Assembly: GCA_030549205.1 (NCBI GenBank)
Contig: JAUKTV010000017.1
Location: 558,001-622,000, forward strand
Origin: Apiosordaria backusii
Taxonomy: Eukaryota; Ascomycota; Sordariomycetes; Sordariales; Lasiosphaeriaceae
Direction of reading: 5' to 3'
DNA length: 64,000 bases
How positions within the stretch are numbered: position 1 is the first letter of the stretch; each line of letters starts with the position of its first letter. This document shows positions 41,825 through 53,036 of this stretch, in pieces. The translations under genes and the position numbers were made by a program. The notes beneath the pieces were generated by a model. It was not told the DNA's origin. It saw nothing but the letters and a program-made list of their open reading frames with translations, and ran no database searches.

Positions 41825-43911
41825 TCTTACTAATGGACGTCGGGTTGGTTCACATCTTTACGCCATGCTCCGCTATGAACTACCTAGCCATACGGCGTAC
41901 ATAGGTACATTGCCCCTGACGTTCCAAACCCAAGCTCCTGTTTGTGCCCATCACAGATTACTGATCATAATCAAGCAATACCAAACCTCAAAGAATCACT
42001 AAATCTTACCTGATGTCAAAAGCCCCGCTGTACTGCTCCAGAGCTTCTGTCCTCTCCTGCCACGCCCCTTTGGTTCACCTAAACACCAGCTGCTGTGGCA
42101 GTCCACACTCTCCGTACACGCCGTACAAATAACAACTCGCGCTGAACGCCCCGTGCCTCACACACTATCCGTTGGCACCATCCCTCATCCCAAAAAGGCA
42201 AAATAACCGCTGTGATCAAGCTGCCCCAACTACATTTCCTCATTCACTATGTCCTGGCTACCACTCCAACGAACCCAAATGCGTAAGGTATATAGCACAA
42301 TGTGGCGATATGGACCAGCCACAAACCTGACGAAAGATCGGATATCGGCGTTGGCGATTCGATGACAACCCTCAGCCACCTAGGGATGCACACGCACTCA
42401 GCTATCACCAACATCAAAAGCGGACAAGCAAGTGGTACAGCATGCCAGAGCCCATAGCCTGTACAGCCCAGGGACTCGACCCGAGAGGTCGGAAACGAAA
42501 GAGATGAAGGGTCGCACCGCAGCTCGCGTGATGTGATGCTCTTCTGGGGATGCTGGTAGAAAGTGCGGCACTCCCTGGTTTGTTTGTCTAGCGCGATACA
42601 GCCAAGCCCACTATCGCCAAGTGGGCAATTATCGAAGGGCAGGCACACCAAACAGGAGGTTTTATTCGGAAAAGACCCCAGTAAGCGAGAAAAAAGCCAA
42701 GTTCAACCCTTGACACGCCATATTCAACCCTGGGCAGCCGTTTTTGGGGGGTTTTCTCAGTGGTCCGAAACCCCTGTTCGAATCCACTGGGTGTACCGCG
42801 TTAGACAAACAAACCAGGGGACTACTGTACACTATCTGCGGTGCTCGCTTATCACGCACGTTATAGGAGACGAGATCCCAGAACTCAGGTTGTCTAGCGC
42901 GCGCACCACCAGCCCTCAATTTTCTTCTCTTGGATATTCTCTTTCCGCTCGGCTTGTTGTCTCTTTCCCCACTACCACACAGATCCATGGATTCTTCAAC
43001 TAAGCAATGCAATATCATCTCTGAAGCCCAGACAGCCCTCAGTGGCTCGCATCCAAGCCGGCTCGTCGGATACGTGGAGACTTAAGTAATTTCAAAAGGG
43101 AGGATCTACCTTGATCAGTGGGTGAAGGTGTGGAGCCGGCTGAAAACTTTCGCTTCAATGCGCACTGCATTAGGTGGGGTCTTTGAACCGGCCGCAGACT
43201 TGCCAAACTTTCAATACCGACATCTCCAGTGGCAGAAGGAAGAAAGAGGTAAACGACTAGCAAACCTGGCAAGTCACTCAGCTACCGTCACGCTTTAACG
43301 CTTCACGCGCCCCCCGGATTTTCGAGTTTCCGATTGCATTCTAGGTTTCACCTTTTGGGCTCGGTGCCTGTGTCGGTCACTGGGGCCAAGACTTCACCTT
43401 CACGTCCACTTGTCCACAAACATAACGATTTGCAGATTTCTCCACTCCACAAGTCCCATGGCATCACGAACCAGGCCTAGTCTCTAGATGATGGCTGAAA
43501 GCAAGCATGGTTCTTCCATGATGATGGCTTACCTGCAGGGTCCAGATTGTGATCCCCCTGGAGCCATCAACATCGATAAGAACTGCGCTCAGTCCTGACT
43601 GCGTTGTGATCGGTGTCGTTGGATGCTGGGGAATCCCACAACTCCACACCAAAACTCGCCGTGACCCCGAGTCACCATCACCCCGGATGAGCCAATACCT
43701 TGGTGTCGTCAACTCATTATCATCTCGACTACTTTGGTCGATCTTTGATCTTCAGTTGCATCAATCGGAGCAGGGCGTTAGCCAAATACCCACGAGGTTT
43801 ACCATATAGAGTCTCGATTCTCTTTTTCGGTGAACATGCCACCGCCCACATCCTGACATCCTGACATCCATCCCGGCTCCAAACTTTTATTATCGTCAAA
43901 AAGGCAACATA
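41825..43911. other. 2.1 kb intergenic region with a MITE-like element
   Basis: No supported gene. A 134-codon minus-strand frame (42247-42651) overlaps the element at 42573-42819 and is unlikely to be real. Confidence 0.45.
42573..42819. mobile_element. MITE-like element, 247 bases, 27-base inverted ends
   Basis: The left end ccctggtttgtttgtctag (42573 on, to 42599) is matched by an inverted copy at 42793-42819 with 25 of 27 bases equal. No transposase frame lies inside. A target-site duplication is not certain; ACT occurs next to both ends. Size, inverted ends and lack of coding fit a miniature inverted-repeat element. Confidence 0.65.
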
Positions 43912-45452
43912 ATGGCGGGCCCAAGTCCAAACCCCGCGCTGGATGAGGAGTCACGGGTGCCCGAAATCATCGCCATACTCTCCGTGGCCAGCATTCTCTC
44001 GACACTGGTCGTCTCGCTGAGGTGCTATTCCCGCGCCGTAATCCTCCGCACCTTTGGGTTGGACGATGCGGTAATAATCCCAGCGCAGGTATGGGAGTCG
44101 TTGCTCGAGTCAAGTTGTCCTTCACAGACGCCGCTGACTTCCACTAGATCTTGACACTAGCTACCGCAGTAGCAATCGGTCTCGGTATGTGTATCCTGTC
44201 TTTGTCGAACCCATCAAACCAGGAGCTAACCGCTGCTGTTAAGAGGCAAAATATGGTCTGGGCCGCCACAGCTGGACGATGCCTGCCGAGAATTACATCC
44301 CATACATGAAAGTCAGTCAGCCCTTTTCTAGTTCATCTTGAGGATTGATTTCTGAACTGGCACGGCGGCAAACAAAAACAGTCTTTCTACAGCTCCATCG
44401 TCGTTTACAATGTGGGAGTCGGCCTGGCCAAGATCTCCATCCTGCTCCAGTACAAGCGCATCTTCTCCCACACCATCCTGCGGCAAATCATCAAGTTCGG
44501 ACTCGGCTTCCTCATCTGCTGGACCATCACGCTCTGCTTCCTCCTCCCCCTGGCCTGCGTCCCCGTCGCGGCCTTTTGGGACCCCGACGTCGAAGGCTTC
44601 TGCCTCGACAACGCCACCATCTGGTACATCATGGCCGGCGTCAACGTGGTGACCGACTTTACCATCTTCTCGATGCCCATCCCCGTGATCAAGTCGCTGC
44701 AGCTCCCCAAGCTCCAGCGAGCCATGCTGTTCATCGTCTTCACCCTCGGCGTCTTCCCCTGCGCCGTCTCCATCTACCGCATCCGCACGCTCAGCGCGGC
44801 CGCCCAGTCCACCGACCCGACATGGGACAACGTCAGCGCGGCGACCTTCTCCTTCCTCGAGCTCTCGGTCGGCGTCATCGCCATCTGCCTGCCCACGCTG
44901 CGGCCCGCCCTCAAGCACGCGATGCCGAGCATCTTTGGTTCGTTACTTCGTTCCTCCGGGGCCCGCGCAAGTCGCATGCCGCCGTACTTTGGGGCCGGTG
45001 CCGGAACCGGCGGCGGCGGCGGCGAGTCGTCGGCTAGGCGGGGGTCCATGTTCAAGAGGACGCTGCGCGAGTCGGACAGTACCCAGGGCTTGCGGGATCT
45101 CGCCGGGCAGCAGCCGCCCACCACCACCACCACAACAACAACAACAACACCGCGCAGTCGGATGGAGTATGAGTACGATCTCGAGTCTGGCGAGTTGGAT
45201 CCTACGGCGCACCATGTGCGTGGTATTAGTCGCGGGTGCCCAGGGGCATACAGTGTCAGTGTGGTGGCCGGGGGGTCGCGGGGGCAGGAGCAGCCGCCGG
45301 AGAGTAGAGGTAGGATTGGAGACTTTGGGGAGAAGTCGAAGTCGGGCGTGGTGCATACAACTACGGTGGTTACACAGCAGGTGTCGGCGCCGTTTGCGGC
45401 GCTAGAGGAGGTGGACGACAGGGTGAAGGCGCGGGAGAGGGAGGGGGTATGA
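43912..45452 (+). CDS. Rhodopsin-fold (PTH11-like) membrane receptor
   Basis: Exons 43912-44088, 44148-44184, 44244-44311 and 44382-45452 give 450 residues. Seven hydrophobic spans are visible, e.g. IIAILSVASILSTLVVSLRC, SIVVYNVGVGLAKISILLQY, GFLICWTITLCFLLPLACV, IWYIMAGVNVVTDFTIFSM and FSFLELSVGVIAICLPTL. The motifs RCYSR after span 1, GLGRH before span 3, LLQYKRIF after it and DVEGFCLD before span 5 fit the fungal rhodopsin domain of PTH11-related receptors. There is no N-terminal CFEM domain. The cytosolic tail of about 145 residues holds a Gly run, a ten-Thr run and the segment RGSMFKRTLRESDSTQGLR. The ligand is unknown; PTH11 itself acts in surface sensing. Confidence 0.85.
45118..45150 (+). 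repeat. ACC/ACA codon repeat (ten Thr)
   Basis: A trinucleotide run inside the receptor's tail encodes ten consecutive Thr; such runs vary in length between strains. Confidence 0.8.
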
Positions 45453-46042
45453 GTAGGTCGGGTGTATGAGTGGGTGCTCCGGTGAGGACCGTGACCCCCG
45501 AGTTTGATAGGACCTTTTAATTGTACATAGGATAGATACCATGACACACCGTCTACATAATTTCTGAATTCTTAAAAATTCCCTAAACATCAAAATACCT
45601 GCAGCACTTCGTTTGGCGCCCCCAAGAACGCTTGGTACCAGTTCAAACCCTACCGCCACTTTAAGATGGTGTTTATAAGGGCCGCATCAGTGTCTTTAGG
45701 ATGGAACAGCAGTAATCACTGCGCACACCCAACGATGGCTTCCGAACCAACTGAACGCTTTACACAACTTGACTTCAGAAAGCTTAGAGGGCTCTGGGAG
45801 CCTACTTCCCAATATAAACCTGCCGAGGACAATGAGACTTCTCTTACCAAAGAGGCTTAAGCGCATTTCGCGAGAGAGAATGCCATACATATAGAAATCA
45901 CAGGAGCAGAGGTACGGCGTATCAGTGGGACGCCGAAGAGTCGGGGAATGCCCCCTAGTTGTAAGGGGGTCGTTTTCAGCCCCCTTAGGGTACATGTTTT
46001 GGGCCCCCTGGGTTGCAACTTCAGTTTCAACACCACATCTTC
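45453..46042. other. Convergent spacer with a hairpin
   Basis: No gene. An 8-base perfect stem taaggggg/ccccctta with a 10-base loop lies near 45961-45988 and could be a cis element or a chance structure. Confidence 0.4.
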
Positions 46043-47555
46043 TCACTGCAACCCCCATTTCCTCACCTCTCCAGCCCTCCACTTCCACATCTCCCCCGCC
46101 AACCCCTCCTGCTGCCTCGCCACAAACTCCTGCACGTGCCCCAACATAGCTTGCACAAACCTCCTGTGCGCCTTGCCCCCCGACATCATGTTCTCCACGC
46201 TGTGCTCCATCTCTTTAATCTTCCCCAGCAACCCTGGCGTCGTCGGCCTGTTTGGGTTCACCGTCTTCAGCTGGCTTACCCCTCCACTCCCAGCGCCATG
46301 AGCTGGTCTCTTCTCCTTGAGAATTGCGCCCTCGATCTCCCGTAGCATGCTGTAAATACTTGGATGTAGGAAGCTACTGGCTTCAAGTTTCATGTTTTGC
46401 AGCTCGAGGTCCTTGTAGATGCGCTTGACGCTAGTTTTGTTGGTGTTCTTTTGGCGTTCAAGATAGTCACGCATGTGGGTGAGGACCTTGCCCTTTTCTA
46501 CTCTGCGCTGGGCTAGGGGTGGCGTTAGCACGACGTGTTACGGGTGGGGAGGGTAAAATGGGACATACCTTCTAGCCCGCGAGGTCCATGAGCCTGTAGA
46601 CATCCTACCGGTGTTGCAAGCACGGCTTGTGATTGCCCCGTCCAGTCCCATATCACAGTCCTAATCTCTCGTTTGAATGCCTCCTCCCAGTCCAGCACAA
46701 GAGCAATGTTTGCCAGTTGCAGTGACGTCAGACGAGACCGCGAACCTGGCTCTGTTTGCCAGCAGAATTTGGGATTGGATGAAGAAGAGGGTAGGCTGGC
46801 ATAAGACCGTCGAGCTGCCTTGCGAACCACGGTTCTAGATGCAGCTAGCTGGCCGTCGTCGTCAACGGCTTGCCAGGTGAGGCTTGCCGGGAAAAGAGTG
46901 GGGTTGATCTGGAATGCCCACATGACATTACATTCCTGAGAGAGAAGGGACACTCTCTGCTTTCGGCCGGCGGTGCCCGGGCCAACCAAGTCGAGGACTC
47001 GGATGGCGGTGCCTTCATCGATCCCATCGCCGACGGCTGGCGTCCACCACAGCTCCGGGTGAAGGCGGAGCTCTTCCACTCGGGTTTTGATCAAAGGGGA
47101 AAGCGAACAGAGAATTTTGACCCGTTCTGGTGTCCAGTTGGGTGTGATACCATTTGATCCATCTCCTTTGTTGGGAGGGCAGATGCGAATGCTCTGGCAA
47201 ACTGGATCTGGGGGCTGTTGGTTGGTGTCGTGCAGCATGGGCACTGCAGCTGGACAAGATCAGCGGGTCACTCTGGAGTAAGCTGGACAAGATACAAACC
47301 TGACTGGGGCTCTCCAGCATTCATCGGCCAACTGTGGGTGCTGGAAAACGTCGGCTCTCCTTTATTCAGTGCTGGGGAACCGGACGCCTGTGATATTCTG
47401 TCCGTGTCTGCTGGCGACGGAGGCCAGAACGTAGGTGGAGATGCCATCTCATGCGAGTTGTTGGGAGGGATCAAAAAGGTTCCCGAGAGGGCCTGCGCCA
47501 GGTCGATGGCCGAATGAGGGTCATACCCGGCCTCCGCATCAAGTGACCCCTGCAT
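46043..47555 (-). CDS. Unknown protein, 468 residues, three exons
   Basis: Exons on the minus strand: 47555-47300, 47249-46569 and 46512-46043, with introns of 50 and 56 bases. I chose the ATG at 47555 (MQGSLDAEAGYDPHSAIDLA); the upstream open frame has no ATG start. Residues 1-85 are Pro/Ser-rich. A middle part (WTPERVKILCSLSPLIKTRV, later LDWEEAFKREIRTVIWDW) looks folded. The C-terminal third is helical and charged (RVEKGKVLTHMRDYLERQK, then TSVKRIYKDLELQNMKLEAS, HPSIYSMLREIEGAILKEK). No signal peptide or membrane span. I do not recognise the family; the mix of disordered start and coiled tail would suit a nuclear or cytoskeletal protein, but that is weak. Confidence 0.7.
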
Positions 47556-48210
47556 CAGGCGGGGCGGAGAAGCCGGCGCAAAAGAGACAGAAACTTCGAA
47601 GAGAACGGAAGGATATTGCCATTCCAATAAATTGTGCCTTTTGAGTCCCAGAGAATGCAGCCGTACAAGCTTTTCATTGCTGCGACCGTTGTGTGCAACC
47701 ACCGTCACACATGATATCCAACGACCCAAACTCTAGGTTGGCAATCATGCCCCAGTTGGCATGAAGCCCCGTGTTTGCGGCGGGCGTACGGCTCGGCACG
47801 GGGGTTGTAACTTGGTAAACACGGTGTCACAGATAAGGATGGCGTTTGTCCTTCCTTCAAGAGACGCCGACAGCGTCAAAGATAAGGCTGGCGGCTGTCG
47901 TTGGACACGACCCTGGTCGTGCCGCAGTATTGAGCACTGTGCCGCTGCTAGACCGAGCTCGCGCCGCAGTTTTCATGTTCCCCGGGCTGCACCTGTTGCT
48001 TCTCCAGATAATTCCAGGAACTGGTTCTAGAATAGTGCCAAGAGCTGACCCCGAGAAGGAAGATGACACAGTCCAGCTCGCAGAATGCCCTGTCGGATCC
48101 ACCCGAAGTTAGGTATGTATCAACAGAAGAGAGCGTCCAGGCCCAAATGCCGCCAGTGGCTCGTCATCATTCTTCTCCCTGGACATAATTAAGCATTGCG
48201 TTGCTGCGAG
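47556..48210. promoter_or_regulatory. Shared divergent promoter region
   Basis: This lies between the unknown gene (minus) and the ammonium transporter (plus), which point away from each other. No motif is certain, though GATA sequences, the binding core of nitrogen regulators in ascomycetes, occur (for instance in ccagataattcc near 48003 and aaagataaggc near 47879). Confidence 0.35.
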
Positions 48211-50249
48211 ATGGTGACCGTCACAGTCGCGGAGCTTCCAGCCATGGCGACAACGGCTCCGGCCTCCGCAGTCGACTATGCGGACGTGCTTCGGCATCCC
48301 GAGAAATACTACCAGGTGAACTGTGATACCCGACACGTTTTGAAGTCCGCTGATTCTCTAACGCCTTGTGCATAGGGATCCGACCTTGTCTGGATCATGA
48401 TCTCATCGGCCCTCGTCTTCATCATGATACCCGCCTTATCGCTCATCTACTCTGGCCTGGGCAATCGTTCCTTTGCGTTAACACTCTTTCGACTTCCTCT
48501 GATCACAATGGCGTTTGTTGGGCTCCAATGGGCACTTTGGGGCTACCTCGTCACCTTCACCGACTCCATACTGCCCTCAAACTGGTGGGGTGGAGAGAAC
48601 CGTGCTGGCGGATTGAGAGACGTTGTGGGGCAACCTGTTGTTGTGGGAGATGGGCCTGACGAATCTGCCGTTATCCCGGAGCTGGCGTTTGCGTTGTACG
48701 AGGGCATGTTTGCTTCCTTTACCGCCGCCGTAGTGTGTGGTGGAACCATGCATCGGACACGACCGAGGCGCTTCATCATCTTCATCAGCCTTTGGTCGTT
48801 GCTTGTCTATGACCCCGTGGCAAGGTGGACATGGAGCAGTAGAGGCTGGCTCAGAGAACTTGGCAGCTTGGACTTTGCTGGTGGTACGCCTGTCCACATC
48901 GTCAGCGGAACGACGGTGGCTGCCTTTGCGGTGTTTTGTTCGATCGAGTCGAGAGGTAACTTGCTCGACTTCCTCATCGATGCTGGCCACAAGGTTTGGC
49001 GGCGAGTCCAGCATCTTGCGTATGGTGTTTGGAGTGTCCTACGAATTGTCATCTTGCTGGTGACTTGTGGTCACCTGAGAGTTCCAGAAGGAGAGGACGC
49101 CCCGAACGAGGAGCTTTCGGAACAAGGCATGGAAAGCTTTCCGTACAACATCAACTTCGTGGTTTTGGGCACCGCGTTGCTGTGGTTCGGGTGGGCCGGC
49201 TTCAATGGCGGCTCGGCTTTGGGTGGGAACCTGCGTGCCGTCTCTGCATGGACTGCAACCCACGTGTCTGCATGTGCTGGGGGTGTTACGGGGATGCTCT
49301 GGATTTGGCTGATGAAGGGCGTACCGGAAACCGATGTCGAATTGGAAGGAGGCGATCATCGAGACGAAGCCGCAAGAAATCGTGCTATGGCGAGACAAGC
49401 CTTCGATCGTCTCTCGGTGTTTTTCTTTTGTGACGGTGCCATTGCGGGGCTCGTTGCCATCACCCCAGCTGCTGGTTATGTGAGTTCGTCTGTCGCCTCA
49501 AGCAAGGACCAAACTAACGTGCATAGGTCCCTGTATGGAGCGCTCCCGTCTTCGGTGTCGTCGGAGCACTCTGCGTCAACTTCCTGAAAAAGGAAGCGGA
49601 GATTTTCCTTCGACATGATCCACTACAAATCTTTGCCGTACATGCGGGGGGTGGTGTTGTTGGCATGATCCTAACAGGGCTGTTTGTTGAGTAAGGTTTT
49701 GTCCCTTTACACATCCTCTCACCTATACTGACCAGTCTCAGCTCACCGACCATTGGTCTTGATGGTCACTCCACTATCCCTCATCCCGAATACACCACAG
49801 CACAACGTGTAGGATACCAGTTCGCCGATGTATTCTCGGGAATGGGGTATACCTTTTTCATGACGCTTGGAATCTTGTACCTCATGAAGTTTGTCGCCTT
49901 CATGTTCGGTCGCTCCTCTTGGAGTCAAACGGGGGTGTACAGTGACTCCAATCGGCTAGAGGACAACTTCCAGGCGGTTGTTCAGCAGCAATGGCGTGGC
50001 GATCTCGATCCAGAAGGGCGTCCGTTCGGAAGGCTCGTCGCGCCGTCGGTGCCGCCAGCACCTGTAAGGCCATTGAGAGAAGATGATATCCACCTAGAGC
50101 ACCTGAAGAACCTGCCAAGTCCACCTCGAAGCGCGAGTTCAGGTGCCCAAGTACCACCATGGGGAATGATGCCGCCGGAGCTTCCAGGGAGCCACGGGCT
50201 GCCAGCATGGCCCAGTTTACCAAGCCAGGGACTGCAGCCACGTATGTGA
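48211..50249 (+). CDS. Ammonium transporter (Amt/Mep family), long form
   Basis: Exons 48211-48315, 48376-49479, 49527-49690 and 49742-50249 give 626 residues; usual fungal Mep proteins have about 470-520. Amt/Mep/Rh proteins move ammonium across the plasma membrane. Seen: SLIYSGLGNRSFALTLFR, ALYEGMFASFTAAVVCGG, SLDFAGGTPVHIVSGTT with the first pore His, LWFGWAGFNGGSALGGNLRA, and IFAVHAGGGVVGMILTGLF with the second pore His. Extra length lies in an N-terminal 45 residues, a segment after CSIESRGN (about 60 residues, with a hydrophobic stretch SVLRIVILLVTCG) and a Pro-rich C-tail of about 110 residues. Residue pairs for the pore are intact, so transport or sensing is plausible. Distant Amt clades with such inserts are known in fungi. 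Confidence 0.9.
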
Positions 50250-50341
50250 TTTAGAGAAAAGTGATTAGGGTAAAAGAAAAAATATGGGATTTTGGTTGAT
50301 GGCAACCGTAATTGCGAGAAAGAAATACAAGGCACGATAAT

Positions 50342-52453
50342 CTACACAATGCTGAAGTCTTGCAGCCCACCGTTGTGCCACTTCTCCCAGACGGCAACAG
50401 GCGTGTCGTAACTGGTCGTCTTCCCTGGCTGCCGCTCCTTCCACATGGCGTCAAACACGCTCGCCATTTCCACAAGCACAATTCGCTTTTCGCCGCCAGT
50501 CGAGTCAACCAGAAACTGGATACCCGGCACCTCAGCCACTGCCGCGCCCCTGGACTCGACAAGACGAAAGAACTCTTCGGCCATAGTCCTCGACGCTGTC
50601 TCCGCACTCATTTCATACGCCCATATCAATGGTCTGATCCACGGGTTCTCCTGATTAGCTCGACCCTTCAAGTTTCGAGTAGCTCTAGAATTGGCCGACT
50701 CTGACTCGGCACAGTATTGACATGGGAATGCCGTTCCTACAGAATCTCCTCCCTCCTGCTCCAACTCTCTCCACGCTTGGGCAACAGCTGTCCCGATCGA
50801 CCTCAAAAACTCGTCGCTTTTCGTCCTAAGGCCCAGTGAGGTTTCGACCTGATCAAGCATTCCGGTGCCGTTGCCTCGCGCCGCGTCAGCCCGAGCCCAG
50901 AGTTCGGCAATGGCTGCTTCCCGGACTCTCGTTGTCAGAGTGGCGGCAAAGTGCGAACCAGTGTATGTCTCGATTGAAAACCTCCGATACGCATCTTGCA
51001 GCCGGCCATCAAACTCCCACAACCACACAACATCGTTAGGAATTGCCTTCTTATGTTCTTGCTGAGCTCCTGTCGAGAAGCCGCAGGTCTCGATCAGGGT
51101 CTTGCACTTCCCCTCAAGTCGGTGCAGATGGCCTACCGATACACCAATATCTTGACGCAAGGAGCTCAACACGTTGGTTACCTGGTCTTGTGTCTTTTTG
51201 TCCAGAGTCTGGACACGCCCCTCGGCCAGTACTCGGAGTAGTGCGAGACCTAGAGTGTCGGGCGGATTGCCATGAAAGAGCCTATGGGCGCGGCTTTTCA
51301 TCTGGTCGGGCAATATGATGGACTTCTGTGTCGTTGTGCCACGTGTCGACGTTCTCTCTTCTTCTGAATGACGAAATGCTGACTTCATCTTTTGCAGCAC
51401 CTCATCACGCCCAAGCAGTCGAGATGCGAACATCACTTTGTCTCGAACCCGAATCCATCGAATGCACTCGTCGCGGAAGCATGACTCACAGTAGACACCG
51501 CCCTTTCTTGCTGGCCAGATTCGATCTGATTCCCGTTGCTCATCTTTTGCATCTAGCAAATCCGTGTTCCATATTCTTGTGTCCACCTCGATCTGCGGAT
51601 GTATCGCACCGGAGCCTGTCGCTGACGCCTCCTCTTCTGTCTCCGCTGGCTGCGCTTCAACCGCGCTCAATGCCAGCCCATCAACTCCATCAACATGAGG
51701 GGGACTCTCGTTTCCTATTCGAGTTCGCAGTCTCGATGTGATCGCCGAGAAACGTCGTGGTCCTGGCGAAGGCAATCCCTGATGTCTGGTTGCGATGGGG
51801 CTGTCCGGAGAGAACGGAATGTAGTCGCCCGCTGCCATCATGTCGCTCACGTTTTGTTCCGGAATGGTTTTGATTGGCAGCACATTCCTCTCAGACTCGT
51901 TCACATCGAAAGGCTTTCTTCTCTTTCTCCTTGTCTCGTTTTCGGGCGACGGAGGGCTTAGTGGAAGGTAGTCTTCGCTCATTCTCGGGTCATGATCGTC
52001 GACCCTATCTTCGTCCGTCAGGCTACCTCGATTGACCCGCGACTTTCCGAGAGCCGGTGTGTCTCGGGTTGATATTCTCGGAGAGCTCCGCATGGAGCGA
52101 GATGCTCTAGTCACACGCTTGGCAGAGGCCTTTCCATCAGAAGAGGCAGAGCTCTCCGTTACTCTCGCGCCCCACCACGCGACCTGAATCTTTTCTTGCG
52201 CGTTTAGACCTGTCTCTCCGGCTTCAGGAATAACGTGAGGTGATGCGTTGATTGGCGGAGAACGCGAACGCGATGAAGCTTGGGACCTGGTTACCCTCCG
52301 TTCGATTCCGCGGTTCATCCAGGTTCTTCGATTCGACCTTCTGTACTGCGTGGTCTCACATATCCTTGGCTTCTTTCTCGGTGGTTCTGTGTCGCGATAT
52401 AGTTCCGAGAGTGAAGTGGACGGCGGACTTCTGGCTGGATATTTCCTCTTCAT
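50342..52453 (-). CDS. Large unknown protein, probably nuclear
   Basis: A single frame of 703 residues. The first 300 residues are low in hydrophobic content with basic clusters (PPRKKPRI near residue 26, RRKRRKPFD near 185) that look like nuclear localisation signals, plus SP/TP sites (YLPLSPPSP, YIPFSPDSP, a repeated motif). The second half appears folded: GGVYCESCFRDECIRW has four-Cys character, then a helical region (HLHRLEGKCKTLIETCGF, NDVVWLWEFDGRLQDAYRRF) and FPCQYCAESESA. The end reads VAVWEKWHNGGLQDFSIV. No catalytic motif is recognised. The repeated YxPxSPxSP and the NLS suggest a regulated nuclear protein; the family is unknown to me. Confidence 0.75.
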   Translation of the reverse strand: MKRKYPARSPPSTSLSELYRDTEPPRKKPRICETTQYRRSNRRTWMNRGIERRVTRSQASSRSRSPPINASPHVIPEAGETGLNAQEKIQVAWWGARVTESSASSDGKASAKRVTRASRSMRSSPRISTRDTPALGKSRVNRGSLTDEDRVDDHDPRMSEDYLPLSPPSPENETRRKRRKPFDVNESERNVLPIKTIPEQNVSDMMAAGDYIPFSPDSPIATRHQGLPSPGPRRFSAITSRLRTRIGNESPPHVDGVDGLALSAVEAQPAETEEEASATGSGAIHPQIEVDTRIWNTDLLDAKDEQRESDRIWPARKGGVYCESCFRDECIRWIRVRDKVMFASRLLGRDEVLQKMKSAFRHSEEERTSTRGTTTQKSIILPDQMKSRAHRLFHGNPPDTLGLALLRVLAEGRVQTLDKKTQDQVTNVLSSLRQDIGVSVGHLHRLEGKCKTLIETCGFSTGAQQEHKKAIPNDVVWLWEFDGRLQDAYRRFSIETYTGSHFAATLTTRVREAAIAELWARADAARGNGTGMLDQVETSLGLRTKSDEFLRSIGTAVAQAWRELEQEGGDSVGTAFPCQYCAESESANSRATRNLKGRANQENPWIRPLIWAYEMSAETASRTMAEEFFRLVESRGAAVAEVPGIQFLVDSTGGEKRIVLVEMASVFDAMWKERQPGKTTSYDTPVAVWEKWHNGGLQDFSIV

Positions 52454-53036
52454 GACGACTGGCTAAGGTACTGTGCTGTGTTGCTGTGGCTTCCTAGGCA
52501 CGAGAACATGTCGGTGTCACAAATGTGATGGTTTCAACTTTGGGGACTTGGAGGAAGCAATTGCCAGTTGAATGGAGCTGACAAGCAGAGAGGCGAAGGA
52601 AGCTCATTGTACATACTTTCTGCCCTGGAATGCATATCAACCTTGCGGTACCTGGCTATCCTTTGTTCTTAGCCATTGCCACAAGGTCTCAGCCTCCTCA
52701 AACCACGGGTATCTTAACGCCATGTTTGTTTCCGGCCAGGGATGAAAATGCATAGGTAAGGTATTGAAGGTCCCAGTCATGCTGCCACAAAGGTCAAGCT
52801 TTCGCCCCTGTATTTGTCTCGGCCGTTAACTTGAATGGATTAAACAGTATTTGATTCGCCAGTAGCCAGTGAAGGGGAGCTCAGGCCACTTGCCGTAGGC
52901 CTCAGGCAATTGTGCAGGCATTTGCCGTGGTTACACACATTGCGGGAATCCGTGACACAATTGCCTTACTTCACGATACTCCTAATTGCGGGGAATTCTC
53001 ATTCCTACCTACAATCTTGGACCAGGACAAATCGAG
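52454..53036. promoter_or_regulatory. Shared divergent region between unknown gene and HET gene
   Basis: No gene visible. It is the presumed promoter of both neighbours. Confidence 0.4.

Noticed and set aside
42760..42800. Possible tRNA (gttcgaatcc resembles a B box)
   Set aside because: No T-arm pairing, no anticodon arm and no matching acceptor stem could be formed around it.
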